Source: an uncultured Prevotellaceae bacterium (lineage in GTDB: Bacteria; Bacteroidota; Bacteroidia; Bacteroidales; Bacteroidaceae). From it: a stretch of 64,000 nucleotides of DNA. This document shows, piece by piece, positions 47,994 through 57,478 of this stretch. The DNA is taken from positions 27,540 through 91,539 of the forward strand of contig CAMVOK010000012.1 in NCBI GenBank assembly GCA_947169115.1, in the 5' to 3' direction. Both the position numbers and the translations under genes were made by a program. Each line of letters starts with the position of its first letter. Position 1 is the first letter of the stretch. The notes under the pieces are model-generated. The model saw nothing but the letters and a program-made list of their open reading frames with translations, was not told the DNA's origin and made no database searches.

Positions 47994-49247
47994 ATGCAAA
48001 GAAAGGACGAGAGGAAGAACAGGCCAGTAAGGCAGGAAACGAAGCACAACCAGCACCGGAGGGCGTTTAGCCACGACTATCGGGAGAAGGGGACGTATAT
48101 GGTGACGATAGTGGTTGTGGGACGAAAGCGCGTGTTTGGGAATATAGAGGGCTTTGCAAAGGGGAAACCAGGGACGAGCGAGGTCCCACATATGGTTTTG
48201 TCGGAACTGGGAAGAAGGGTGATGGAAGAAGAGACGCAGAAGATAAGTCGCTTTTATCCGATGGTGGAGGTGTGGCGCGTAGCGATGATGCCCGACCATA
48301 TCCATCTGTTGATAAGGGTGAAGGAAACCCTGCCAGAGGGGAAGCACCTGGGTACGATAGTGCGGGGCTTTAAGACGGGCTGCACGAGGGCGTGGTGGAG
48401 GATTAATCCCAGCGGAAAAACGCTGGGCACAATGGCAGACGGAGAAGCGTTGGGCACATCGGTAGGAAGAAAAGCGTTGGGCACAACGGCAGGAGGAAAA
48501 ACGCTGGGCACAACAGCGGATGTGCCCGAGGGTTCTCCCTCGGGTGTGAGGGACAAGAGCGAGGGGCTGCGGCCAGTGCTGTTTGAGGCGGGCTATCACG
48601 ACCGCATCATCAACCGGGCAGGAATGCTGGAGAACATAAAGCGATATATGGCTGAGAACCCATTGCGGGCTCGCATCCGTCAGGAGTGCCCGAAACTGAT
48701 GGAGCGGCAACTGCACCTTTGGATTGCCGGGCGCGAATATGCGGCCTTCGGGAATCTGTTTCTGCTGAAATATCCACTGAAAGAGCAGGTGTTCTTCCAT
48801 CGACGGGATGACAGGACAGGACAACCTACGGAAACGACCGAGGCATATCAGAAAGAACGTGCAAGGCTTTTGCAACTGGGCGAGGAGGGAACGGTGTTGG
48901 TAACGCCTGGCATATCGAAAGGCGAAAGTCTTGTCGTCCGTGATGCCCTTGATGCGCGTCATCCGCTTATTATTCTACAAAAGGAGCCCATTGGTGAATA
49001 TTGGAAGCCCTCGCAACAGCGCTTTTACGCTTGCGCGGCAGGGCATCTGCTTATTCTTGCACCGTGGGATATTGACGAGGAGGCCCAGCGGAAATTCGCT
49101 GGGCACGGCAGCTGGCAGAGAAGTGCTGAGCACGAGGGCGAGGGTGTTTCGGACTATGCCCGTTTTCACTATCTCAATGACCTTACAAAGGAAGTTTGTA
49201 GGGCGATGGAAATGCGAATACTAAACTATGATGAATTACAAGCTTGA
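47994..49247 (+). CDS. REP-associated tyrosine transposase (RAYT, Y1_Tnp) with C-terminal Rossmann-like extension
   Basis: HUH motif MMPDHIHLLIRV, LGTIVRGFKTGCTRAWW, FEAGYHDRIINRAGMLENIKRYMAENPLRA; C-terminal EGTVLVTPGISKGESLVVRDAL...LILAPW. Confidence 0.85.
   Translation: MQRKDERKNRPVRQETKHNQHRRAFSHDYREKGTYMVTIVVVGRKRVFGNIEGFAKGKPGTSEVPHMVLSELGRRVMEEETQKISRFYPMVEVWRVAMMPDHIHLLIRVKETLPEGKHLGTIVRGFKTGCTRAWWRINPSGKTLGTMADGEALGTSVGRKALGTTAGGKTLGTTADVPEGSPSGVRDKSEGLRPVLFEAGYHDRIINRAGMLENIKRYMAENPLRARIRQECPKLMERQLHLWIAGREYAAFGNLFLLKYPLKEQVFFHRRDDRTGQPTETTEAYQKERARLLQLGEEGTVLVTPGISKGESLVVRDALDARHPLIILQKEPIGEYWKPSQQRFYACAAGHLLILAPWDIDEEAQRKFAGHGSWQRSAEHEGEGVSDYARFHYLNDLTKEVCRAMEMRILNYDELQA
48411..48546. 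repeat. 4 x 27-bp REP-like units plus perfect 8-bp hairpin inside the RAYT ORF
   Basis: agcggaaaaacgctgggcacaatggca and three variants, then cccgaggg-ttct-ccctcggg; encodes GKxLGTxx nonapeptides. Confidence 0.9.
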
Positions 49248-49250
49248 CTT

Positions 49251-49910
49251 ATGATGAAACGGCAATATTTGCTTTTATTTTTGTTCCTTACATTCGCCAT
49301 TTGTCCCATAGAGGCCAAGAAACAGCGTCCTCGCGTGGTGCGTTTGGAGACGACGATGGGTGTCATCCGTGTGGAGCTGAGTGACGAGACACCTCGCCAT
49401 CGTGACAATTTTCTCCGTCTGGCTCGGGAAGGGCGATTGGACAGCACCCTTTTTCATCGCGTCATAAAGGATTTTATGATTCAGGGTGGAGACCCCCAAA
49501 GTTTGGTGAAAACGCGTGATTCTATCCGTTACACCCTTCCTGCTGAGTTCCGTTTGCCTTGGCTCTTCCATGTGCGTGGTGCATTGGCTGCTGCCCGTGA
49601 GCCAGACGAGGTAAATCCCGAGATGCGTTCTTCTGGTTCGCAGTTCTACATTGTCTATGGCAAGTCGTGGGGCGAGAATTCATTAGGCAAAGTGCGAGGC
49701 ATGCTTGACGAGCAAGGGATAGAGATGAACCGCGACATGTGGGATGCCTATCTCCAGCATGGTGGTTCTCCTCATCTCGACGGCACATACACCGTTTTTG
49801 GTCATGTCATCGAGGGCATGAGTGTTGTGAAGGAAATCCAGCGTGTACCCACCGATAAGAATGACCGCCCACAAGAGGATGTCATCCTGCTGCGGGCGGT
49901 AGTGGAATAA
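49251..49910 (+). CDS. Cyclophilin-type peptidyl-prolyl cis-trans isomerase
   Basis: TTMGVIRVELSDETPRHRDNFLRLAREGRLDSTLFHRVIKDFMIQGGDP. Confidence 0.94.
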   Translation: MMKRQYLLLFLFLTFAICPIEAKKQRPRVVRLETTMGVIRVELSDETPRHRDNFLRLAREGRLDSTLFHRVIKDFMIQGGDPQSLVKTRDSIRYTLPAEFRLPWLFHVRGALAAAREPDEVNPEMRSSGSQFYIVYGKSWGENSLGKVRGMLDEQGIEMNRDMWDAYLQHGGSPHLDGTYTVFGHVIEGMSVVKEIQRVPTDKNDRPQEDVILLRAVVE

Positions 49911-49934
49911 GAGTTTCTTCTATCCTATATCGGT

Positions 49935-52016
49935 TTATTCCTCCCATCGTAGGACAGCCCCGTTTCGTCGGGCTGGGTCGGCACCCGTGAAGTCCATGGA
50001 GTAGGGACTTCCCGTGGTGGGACTTTTTCCTATGTAGCGATGGTTACGTAGGGAGAGTAGCATAAACTCGTGGTTGAGATAGTCCTGCCACAGAAACTCC
50101 TCGGCCTTGTCCTCGTCTTGGGTCATACGCACATCACCGGCCATTCCGAGTCCAGAGCAGAATACATAGCGACCATCCTCACACTGAAGTATGACTTTTC
50201 CCTGTCCACGGTCGATGAGGCGGAACAGTGTCTCTTTGCCCCCATTGGCGGGGTGGGTATCGTACAGAACACCATGCTTTGTTGCGAGGGCGGGGCGTCC
50301 GGTGGACAGGTTGATGATGCGGAACGTCTTGCCGTAGGGGATGTTGCCAGAGCGGTCGGCTTGGGGTTCGTCAACCTTGAAGTTATCAAATTCGGCATAT
50401 CCGCCCTCTTTTCCTGTATGGTTAAAGGCAAACAAGGCGTGACGTGAGCCTTGGAACGAGATAAGTTGATAGGAGAGGGGCATTTCACGTCCCACGTTTG
50501 TGAAGTGCTGACCGTCGAGACTGTAGGCATATTGTGCCTTATCTTGGTCAAACTGTCCTTCCATGCGTAGCCAAATCCGTCCATCGGTAAGTTCTACGTT
50601 GCTGTCGATGGTATCGTTTGTGGCCTGTTCGAAACAGCGCAGGGTTGTCTGTTTGCCGTTCTTGACAATACCAATCCACGAGCAGGGCACGTTTATGTTG
50701 CCCAGTCCGGCTACGTCGCCGTCTTTCATGCCCTTTGTATAGAGTTCCACGGTGACCACCGATGTAGGGCCGATGACGCGTTGTGTGAGAGAATTGCGTG
50801 CCCACATCAGTTGTTCGGCTGGCATCGAGTTCAGTCTCAGCCGTCCCTTGCGCAGACTCCACTGGGAGTCGTCAGGATTGTGGTTCCACTGCCATACTCG
50901 ACCCAGTTGTTTGCCATCGAAACTCTCATTGCGGTCGTATGGAGCATGAGCTTTGGTCTCGGCTGCAATCTGGGGTTTGAACCATGTGCGTGGGGCGCGT
51001 CCCAGATTGCCTTCCAGTCCCAGCATGGGCCATCCCTCTTTCCATGTGATGGGAGCCAGGGTTGTGGTGCGGCCGATGGAGTGGAAGTCCATCATCAGCA
51101 GAGCCCACCATTGTCCGTTTTGGTCTTCTACGATGCCCCCTTGGTGGATGTTGGTGCAAGCCGTGGCGTCCTTGTCGGGCTGAGGCAGTCCGAAGCGTGT
51201 GCCATCGTGGCCGATACGATATTTCTCTCCTCGGGGAACCTGGGTGAGCGATGCTGCATGGTAGCCGAAAGTCTCGTCAGCCGTGATAGTGACGGTTTCA
51301 TAGGGTCCCCAGATGTTTTTCGAGCGCGAGCAAATTGTCCGTCCGTTAGGTTTATAGTCGGTACTGATGAGATAATACATATCTTTTATCTTGTACATGT
51401 GATGTCCCTCACCTACGGCATTTCCTTCGGGAATGATGGTACGTTCGGTTTCCTCTATGGGACCGCTCATGTCGGGTTTCAGTTCCGTACATTTCACTTC
51501 GCCATAACCATGTATGGCATATATCTTGCCATCGTCGTCGAAAAGTACGGAGAGGTCGTAGATTCTACCCTTCATGTTGTGGTGTTCCCAGGGACCGCGA
51601 ATGTCCTTGGCGGTGTAGCACTGAAGACCCTTCCCATTGATGTTCGAGAATACGTAGAATTGTCCGTTGGCATATCGGATGCAAGGAGCCCAGATGCCCT
51701 GTCCGTAGATTTCGCGGTAGTTTTTCAGCGAGAAGGCATCGTCGTCAAAGTTGAATCTGTCGAAGCAATACGAGATGTTCTCCCAGTTTACCAGGTCTTT
51801 CGAATGCAGAATCACCAGTCCCGGCACGGCATGCATTGTGGTTCCGGCCAGATAGTAATCATCGCCTACACGTAGGATGTCGGGGTCGGAAAACTCATCG
51901 TAGAATAGGGGATTGGTGAATGTTCCGTTGCCGTTGTCGGCTGTCCACGACTGGGATTGTGCATAGCCAGTTACAGCCATGAGGGCCAAGGCGCATATCA
52001 GGATTTTTTCTTTCAT
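49935..52016 (-). CDS. Glycoside hydrolase family 43 (xylosidase/arabinofuranosidase-like)
   Basis: FTNPLFYDEFSDPDILRVGDDYYLAGTTMHAVPGLVILHSKDLVNWENI. Confidence 0.94.
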   Translation of the reverse strand: MKEKILICALALMAVTGYAQSQSWTADNGNGTFTNPLFYDEFSDPDILRVGDDYYLAGTTMHAVPGLVILHSKDLVNWENISYCFDRFNFDDDAFSLKNYREIYGQGIWAPCIRYANGQFYVFSNINGKGLQCYTAKDIRGPWEHHNMKGRIYDLSVLFDDDGKIYAIHGYGEVKCTELKPDMSGPIEETERTIIPEGNAVGEGHHMYKIKDMYYLISTDYKPNGRTICSRSKNIWGPYETVTITADETFGYHAASLTQVPRGEKYRIGHDGTRFGLPQPDKDATACTNIHQGGIVEDQNGQWWALLMMDFHSIGRTTTLAPITWKEGWPMLGLEGNLGRAPRTWFKPQIAAETKAHAPYDRNESFDGKQLGRVWQWNHNPDDSQWSLRKGRLRLNSMPAEQLMWARNSLTQRVIGPTSVVTVELYTKGMKDGDVAGLGNINVPCSWIGIVKNGKQTTLRCFEQATNDTIDSNVELTDGRIWLRMEGQFDQDKAQYAYSLDGQHFTNVGREMPLSYQLISFQGSRHALFAFNHTGKEGGYAEFDNFKVDEPQADRSGNIPYGKTFRIINLSTGRPALATKHGVLYDTHPANGGKETLFRLIDRGQGKVILQCEDGRYVFCSGLGMAGDVRMTQDEDKAEEFLWQDYLNHEFMLLSLRNHRYIGKSPTTGSPYSMDFTGADPARRNGAVLRWEE

Positions 52017-52021
52017 GGGGA

Positions 52022-52128
52022 ATATTTTGTTTGATTATATTTGTCACAAAGGTATTACTTTCTTTTTAAAATACCAAATTATAAAAAATATTGTATATCT
52101 TTGTACTATCTTAAAACCTTGTATGATT
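52022..52128. promoter_or_regulatory. Divergent Bacteroidete-type promoters between the GH43 and GH3 genes
   Basis: Plus-strand TATATCTTTG near 52093 and minus-strand TACCTTTG near 52050. Confidence 0.6.
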
Positions 52129-54744
52129 ATGAAAAACGTATTTATTTCTGTTCTTTTTGCTTGTGTTTCAACTGTTTTGTCGGCACAATTGTTGCCTTAT
52201 CAGAATCCTGAACTAAGTGCCCGTGAGCGTGCCCGCGACTTGTGTAGCCGTCTGACGCTGGAGGAGAAAGCTCAGCTCATGCTCGACGAGTCGCCAGCTA
52301 TTCCTCGCTTGGGTATCAAGAAGTTTTATTGGTGGAGCGAGGCTCTGCACGGAGCCGCCAACCAAGGCAATGTGACGGTATTTCCCGAACCCGTAGGTAT
52401 GGCTTCTTCGTTCAATCCCGACCTTCTTTATCAGGTATTCGACATCGCAAGTACCGAAGAGCGTGCCCAGTATCATAATCGTATGTCTAAGGGTGGCGAG
52501 GACGAGAAGTTCCACAGCCTGTCGGTATGGACTCCCAATGTCAACATCTTCCGCGACCCACGTTGGGGGCGTGGTCAGGAGACATACGGCGAAGACCCTT
52601 ATCTGTCTGGCGTGATGGGTACAGCCGTAGTGCGAGGTCTTCAGGGTCCTGAAACCTCTAAGTATCGTAAGCTCTGGGCTTGTGCCAAACACTATGCCGT
52701 GCACAGCGGTCCGGAATACACACGCCATACGGCCAACGTTAATAATGTCTCCTTGCGCGACCTTCAGGAAACCTATCTGCCCGCCTTTAAGGCTCTTGTG
52801 CAGGATGCCAAGGTACGCGAGGTCATGTGTGCCTACCAACGTCTCGACGACGAACCCTGTTGCGGAAGTAGCCGTCTGCTCCAACAAATCCTGCGCGACG
52901 AATGGGGCTTTCAGTACCTTGTAGTCAGCGATTGCGGAGCCGTGAGCGATTTCCATCAAAACCATAAGACCTCTTCCGATGCCGTTCATGCTGCTGCTGT
53001 AGGCACTGTGGCCGGTACTGATGTAGAGTGTGGTTGGGGTTATGTCTATCGCAGCATTCCCGAGGCTGTCCACCGTGGGCTCATCACAGAGCAGGAAGTC
53101 GATAAGCATGTCCTACGTCTGCTCGAGGGACGTTTCGATTTGGGTGAGATGGACGACCCGTCGCTTGTGGAATGGTCTAAGATACCCTATTCCGTTATGT
53201 CGTCGCCCGAACATCAGCAGAAATCCCTGGAGATGGCTCGTCAGAGCATTGTTCTCTTGCAGAATAAGAAGAATGTGCTGCCCTTGAAGGCCGGAAAGGA
53301 GCGCATTGCCGTCATAGGTCCCAATGCCCACAACATAGCCATGATGTGGGGTAACTACAATGGCACACCCACGCACACCGTTACCATCCTCGATGGCATC
53401 AGTGAGAAATTAAGGATTAAGGGTGAAGAATTGGTAAATGGTAAATCGTCGAATGGTAAATTGACCTATCTTGCAGGTTGTGACCTTGTTGACGATAAGG
53501 TTATGGATGGACTGATGGATCGTTATTGCCAGATGGGTGGTCAGAAGGGACTGCGTGGTACATTCTGGAACAATACCGACATGCAGGGCGAACCTGTTTC
53601 GGTGCAGTATTATACAGCACCATTGGCCGTAACCACAGCAGGTTTCCACAACTTTGCTCCCAATGTCAACATTACCGATTTCTCGGGTAAATACGAAACG
53701 GTATTCACGCCCAAGGAAGCTGGGGAATACGTGATAAACGTGGAAGGTACGGGTCACTTCGAGGTTTATGTCGATGGTCAGCAGAAACAGAAGCAACACA
53801 CTTGGCGTACAACTCCCACACGCACTGCCATTCAGGCTGAGGCTGGACGTTCCTACAACATAGAGGTTCGCTACCAGTTCGTCAATACTTGGGGCAGCGA
53901 CCTGAAGGTGAATGTGGCCAAAGAAGAGAAAATCAACTATCAGACCATCATTGACCAACTCAAGGGCATCAAGACCGTCATCTTCGTCGGTGGCATATCG
54001 CCCGCATTGGAAGGCGAGGAGATGCCCGTCAACGTCGATGGTTTCCGTGGTGGCGACCGCACCAACATCGAGTTGCCTCGTGTACAGCGCGACTTCCTGC
54101 GTGCGCTGAAACAGGCTGGCAAGACCGTCGTCTTTGTCAACTGCTCCGGTTCGGCCATCGCCCTTCAGCCCGAAACCGAGACCTGCGATGCCATCCTTCA
54201 GGCTTGGTATGCCGGACAGGAAGGAGGAACGGCAGTGGCCGACATACTCTTCGGTGATGTCAATCCCTCGGGCAAGCTCCCTATTACTTTCTATCGTTCC
54301 ACAGAACAACTGCCCGACTATGAAGACTACTCCATGAAGGGGCGTACCTACCGTTACTTCTCCGACCCGCTCTTTGCCTTCGGCTACGGACTCAGTTACA
54401 CCCAAATCCAGTTTGGTCAGGGACGGATTGTCAAACAGGGCGACAACCTCCTCCTTACCGTTCCCGTTACCAACAAGGGTCGTCGCAATGGCACCGAGGT
54501 AGTGCAGGTTTATGTCAAAGACCCAGCCGATGCCGAAGGTCCTTTGCGTACGCTCCGTGCCTTCCAGCGCATCGATGTTCCTGCTGGCAAGACCGTTGAG
54601 GCCAACATCATCCTCACGCCCAAAACCTTCGAACTTTTCGATACCCACACTAACACCATGCATACCCACTCAGGTCGCTACCAGGTTTTCTACGGCAACA
54701 GTTCGCGTCCCGAAGACCTGCAGCAGTTAGATGTTGACTTGTAA
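52129..54744 (+). CDS. Glycoside hydrolase family 3 (xylan 1,4-beta-xylosidase-like) with PA14-like insert
   Basis: FYWWSEALHGAANQGNVTVFPEPVGMASSFNPDL, LVVSDCGAVSDFHQNHK; PA14-like insert; signal peptide MKNVFISVLFACVSTVLSA. Confidence 0.94.
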   Translation: MKNVFISVLFACVSTVLSAQLLPYQNPELSARERARDLCSRLTLEEKAQLMLDESPAIPRLGIKKFYWWSEALHGAANQGNVTVFPEPVGMASSFNPDLLYQVFDIASTEERAQYHNRMSKGGEDEKFHSLSVWTPNVNIFRDPRWGRGQETYGEDPYLSGVMGTAVVRGLQGPETSKYRKLWACAKHYAVHSGPEYTRHTANVNNVSLRDLQETYLPAFKALVQDAKVREVMCAYQRLDDEPCCGSSRLLQQILRDEWGFQYLVVSDCGAVSDFHQNHKTSSDAVHAAAVGTVAGTDVECGWGYVYRSIPEAVHRGLITEQEVDKHVLRLLEGRFDLGEMDDPSLVEWSKIPYSVMSSPEHQQKSLEMARQSIVLLQNKKNVLPLKAGKERIAVIGPNAHNIAMMWGNYNGTPTHTVTILDGISEKLRIKGEELVNGKSSNGKLTYLAGCDLVDDKVMDGLMDRYCQMGGQKGLRGTFWNNTDMQGEPVSVQYYTAPLAVTTAGFHNFAPNVNITDFSGKYETVFTPKEAGEYVINVEGTGHFEVYVDGQQKQKQHTWRTTPTRTAIQAEAGRSYNIEVRYQFVNTWGSDLKVNVAKEEKINYQTIIDQLKGIKTVIFVGGISPALEGEEMPVNVDGFRGGDRTNIELPRVQRDFLRALKQAGKTVVFVNCSGSAIALQPETETCDAILQAWYAGQEGGTAVADILFGDVNPSGKLPITFYRSTEQLPDYEDYSMKGRTYRYFSDPLFAFGYGLSYTQIQFGQGRIVKQGDNLLLTVPVTNKGRRNGTEVVQVYVKDPADAEGPLRTLRAFQRIDVPAGKTVEANIILTPKTFELFDTHTNTMHTHSGRYQVFYGNSSRPEDLQQLDVDL

Positions 54745-54760
54745 ACGATTTATATCAATT

Positions 54761-54904
54761 AACATCTAAAAATACGAAAAGCGCGAAAGACTCGAAAGAA
54801 GTTTTTCGTGCTTTTTGCATTTCGATGTTGGGATTTGTTAGAACATCTAAAGGCACGAAAAAAACGAAAGAAGTGTTTTTCGTGCTTTTAGTGTTTTTAG
54901 ATGT
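54761..54904. repeat. Two adjacent 60-70 bp imperfect palindromes, copy A
   Basis: aacatctaaaaatacgaaaagcgcgaaag...tttcgtgctttttgcatttcgatgtt and acatctaaaggcacgaaa...tttcgtgcttttagtgtttttagatgt. Confidence 0.85.
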
Positions 54905-55076
54905 GAAATATCCGAGACATCCGCGAAATCCGTGGTCGAGAAAGAATAGAATGCGAATTATTATTATCCTTTTTCAATTTGGATGAATTTGGATGAACTT
55001 TCTCTTGCATCTTTTATTCTTTCTCCTTAATTTTGTCGCAAATATGTAGAAAAAATAACCTTAAAAGGACAAAACC

Positions 55077-56702
55077 ATGAATAAAAAGTACTTCTCTTTT
55101 CTGCTGACGATGCTCATGAGCATGGCAGCCAGTGTGGCTTCGGCTCACGACTTCGAGATGGATGGTATCTATTACAACATCACCTCATCCTCTTCTCCCT
55201 ATACAGTAGAGGTAGCCTTTCAGGGTAGTTATTACTATTCGTATGGCAACGAATACACAGGCAGTGTCACCATCCCCGAATCAGTTACGTATGACGACAT
55301 AACGTACAGCGTGACACGCATCGGTTCTGAAGCGTTCTGTTGCTGTAATGGCCTGACCGCTATCACCATCCCCACCAGCGTGACCAGTATCGGTGGTAAT
55401 GCGTTTTATGATTGCTGGGAGCTGACCTCCGTCACCATCCCTAATAGCGTGACCAGCATCGGCGGTCTTGCGTTCTCTGGTTGCAGTGGTCTGACCTCCG
55501 TCACCATCCCCAACAGCGTGACAAGTATCGGCAGTGGAGTATTTGAGAGGTGCACCGGCTTAGAGACAATCGTTGTAAGCAGTGGAAACACGGTCTATGA
55601 TTCTCGCGAAGGATGTAATGCCATTATTGAGACGTCTTCCAACACATTGATTATGGGATGCAAGAATACAATAATTCCGAACAGCGTGACCAGCATTGGT
55701 GGTGAGGCGTTCTCTGGTTGCAGTGGTCTGACCTCCGTCACCATCCCCAACAGTGTGACAAGCATCGGCCGTTATGCGTTCCTTGGATGCTATAGTCTGA
55801 CCTCCATCAGCATGCCTAACGGCGTTACAAGCATCGGTGAGTATACATTCTATAACTGCAGTAGACTGACTTCCATCACCATCCCCAACAGCGTGACATA
55901 CATCGGCTATAGTGCGTTCGCAAATTGCGAAAAACTCACACACATCAATTGCCGTGCTACCACGCCACCAAGTTGTGAATCTTCTAGTATGTACAATGTC
56001 CCCGAAGATTGTACCATAGAGGTACCCATGTGTTGCAAGGCTGCATACGAGGCAGCTTCGCCCTGGAACAAATTCAATATTGTTGAAACGGAATATCCTG
56101 GAGAGCCGGCAAGGGTAGCTCTCGCTGCCGAATATGGAACCTTCTGTTCTGTGAATGCACTCGACTTCACCGACGTGGAGGGTGTGAAAGCCTACATCGC
56201 CTCGGTGTTTGATACGGAGACAGGCGAACTGACGTTGACACGCGTGAAGAAAGTAAAGGCTCGCACGGGCTTGGTTTTGCGCGGTACACCCGGACAGACC
56301 TACGAGATACCCGAAGGCACGGGAACCACCGTTGTGGCCAACCTGCTCGTGGGCGTGACCGAGGATACAGAATTGAGTCCGACGGACGGGAACTTCACGA
56401 ACTTCATCATGGCAAAGAATGACGTGGGTAGCATCGGTTTCTTCCGTGTGTCTGGTACGAGCACGCTGAAGGCCCGCAAGGCGTACCTGCAACTGCCCAG
56501 CGACGAACTCAGTTCAGAGGTAAAGGGCTTCCGCATGTTGTTCGACGACGGAGATATGTCTGACAATGTCGAGACAATTCACAATGAACAATTCACAATT
56601 CACAATGAAGCTGACGCGGTGTATGACCTGCAAGGCCGAAGGGTGGCTAAGCCCACAAAGGGAATATACATTGTGAACGGAAAGAAGACGGTAATAAGAT
56701 GA
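55077..56702 (+). CDS. BspA-type leucine-rich repeat (LRR_5) surface protein
   Basis: Tandem ITIPNSVTSIGxxAFxGCxxLTS repeats; signal peptide; C-terminal YDLQGRRVAKPTKGIYIVNGKKTVIR tail. Confidence 0.93.
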   Translation: MNKKYFSFLLTMLMSMAASVASAHDFEMDGIYYNITSSSSPYTVEVAFQGSYYYSYGNEYTGSVTIPESVTYDDITYSVTRIGSEAFCCCNGLTAITIPTSVTSIGGNAFYDCWELTSVTIPNSVTSIGGLAFSGCSGLTSVTIPNSVTSIGSGVFERCTGLETIVVSSGNTVYDSREGCNAIIETSSNTLIMGCKNTIIPNSVTSIGGEAFSGCSGLTSVTIPNSVTSIGRYAFLGCYSLTSISMPNGVTSIGEYTFYNCSRLTSITIPNSVTYIGYSAFANCEKLTHINCRATTPPSCESSSMYNVPEDCTIEVPMCCKAAYEAASPWNKFNIVETEYPGEPARVALAAEYGTFCSVNALDFTDVEGVKAYIASVFDTETGELTLTRVKKVKARTGLVLRGTPGQTYEIPEGTGTTVVANLLVGVTEDTELSPTDGNFTNFIMAKNDVGSIGFFRVSGTSTLKARKAYLQLPSDELSSEVKGFRMLFDDGDMSDNVETIHNEQFTIHNEADAVYDLQGRRVAKPTKGIYIVNGKKTVIR

Positions 56703-56738
56703 GGCCTACCCCGACCCTCCCTAAGGGAGGGGGAGGGA

Positions 56739-56830
56739 CCGCTCGGCGACGTTAGGAGGCGCTTGCGTAACAACGTGGAGCAAGTAATCGGACGGCGAAG
56801 CCTACGCTTGCGTAGAGGAACGGAGCAAGA
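56739..56830. repeat. Interspersed ccgctcggcgac...gcttgcg...ggagcaag repeat
   Basis: Matches 36776-36820 (cgctcggcgacatttggagccgcttgcgaagtttacggagcaag). Confidence 0.7.
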
Positions 56831-56854
56831 AATGGTAAATAGTAAATAGTACTT

Positions 56855-57025
56855 ATGAAAAAGGAATATATAAAACTGAGTTCGAGAGTGATAGAGCTGC
56901 ATGGGAGCGAGACCTTCATGCAAGCCATGTCGAGTGCCGAAACAGGCAGCATGGGTGTTGATACTGGTGTGGGGAAGGATGCCAGTGAGGCTCTGGTACG
57001 AGGACAAAACATGATGATGTATTAA
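56855..57025 (+). CDS. Small 56-aa protein
   Basis: MKKEYIKLSSRVIELHGSETFMQAMSSAETGSMGVDTGVGKDASEALVRGQNMMMY; too short for the ORF track. Confidence 0.55.
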   Translation: MKKEYIKLSSRVIELHGSETFMQAMSSAETGSMGVDTGVGKDASEALVRGQNMMMY

Positions 57026-57120
57026 TCATCGGAACGATATAGATAGGCCAACCTGCAAAATTATTTTTGACCGCGGATTAAGCGGATTCAACAGATTTTG
57101 ACCGTTGTTGGGTTTGTCTG

Positions 57121-57310
57121 AACATCTAAAGGCACGGAAGACTCGAAAGAAGTTTTTCGTGCTTTTTGCGTTTTCCGATGCTGGGATTTGTTAGAACATT
57201 TAAAGACGAAAGAAGTTTTTCGTGCTTTTTGCGTTTTTAGATGTTATATATCCGTGAAATCCGAGAAATCCGTGTTCGGGAAAGAATTGAATTAGTGTTT
57301 TTCGATGTTA
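57121..57310. repeat. Two adjacent palindromes, copy B of the element at 54761-54904
   Basis: aacatctaaaggcacggaagactcgaaagaagtttttcgtgctttttgcg... with shared tccg(t/a)gaaatccg downstream segment. Confidence 0.85.
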
Positions 57311-57349
57311 GAACGAAATCTGTTGACCCAGTTTTCCTATTTGGTTCGG

Positions 57350-57464
57350 GCAATCAACATATAATGGTTGCTGCAATCAAAACATGTTGGTTGTAGCAAT
57401 CAAGTCATGTTGATTGCCCCAATCAAAAGGTAGTGGTTGTAGCAACCAACATAAAATGGTTGCA
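57350..57464. repeat. 5 x 23-bp tandem dyad-symmetric repeat
   Basis: gcaatcaacatataatggttgct / gcaatcaaaacatgttggttgta / gcaatcaagtcatgttgattgcc / ccaatcaaaaggtagtggttgta / gcaaccaacataaaatggttgca. Confidence 0.9.
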
Positions 57465-57478
57465 TGAGCCAATAAAGA

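Noticed and set aside
48411-48518. CRISPR-like array
   Set aside because: 27-bp units are directly abutting with no spacers and lie inside a coding frame; no cas genes in the window
47913-48962. 349-aa minus-strand ORF opposite the RAYT gene
   Set aside because: Apparent repeats (CAQRFS) only reflect the REP-like DNA on the other strand
53410-54669. 419-aa minus-strand ORF opposite the GH3 gene
   Set aside because: Shadow ORF caused by codon bias; the plus strand has unmistakable GH3 motifs
55330-55930. Tandem DNA repeats in the LRR gene
   Set aside because: Expected from LRR_5 protein repeats; not a separate element
57350-57464. CRISPR-like array
   Set aside because: Contiguous 23-bp degenerate units without spacers
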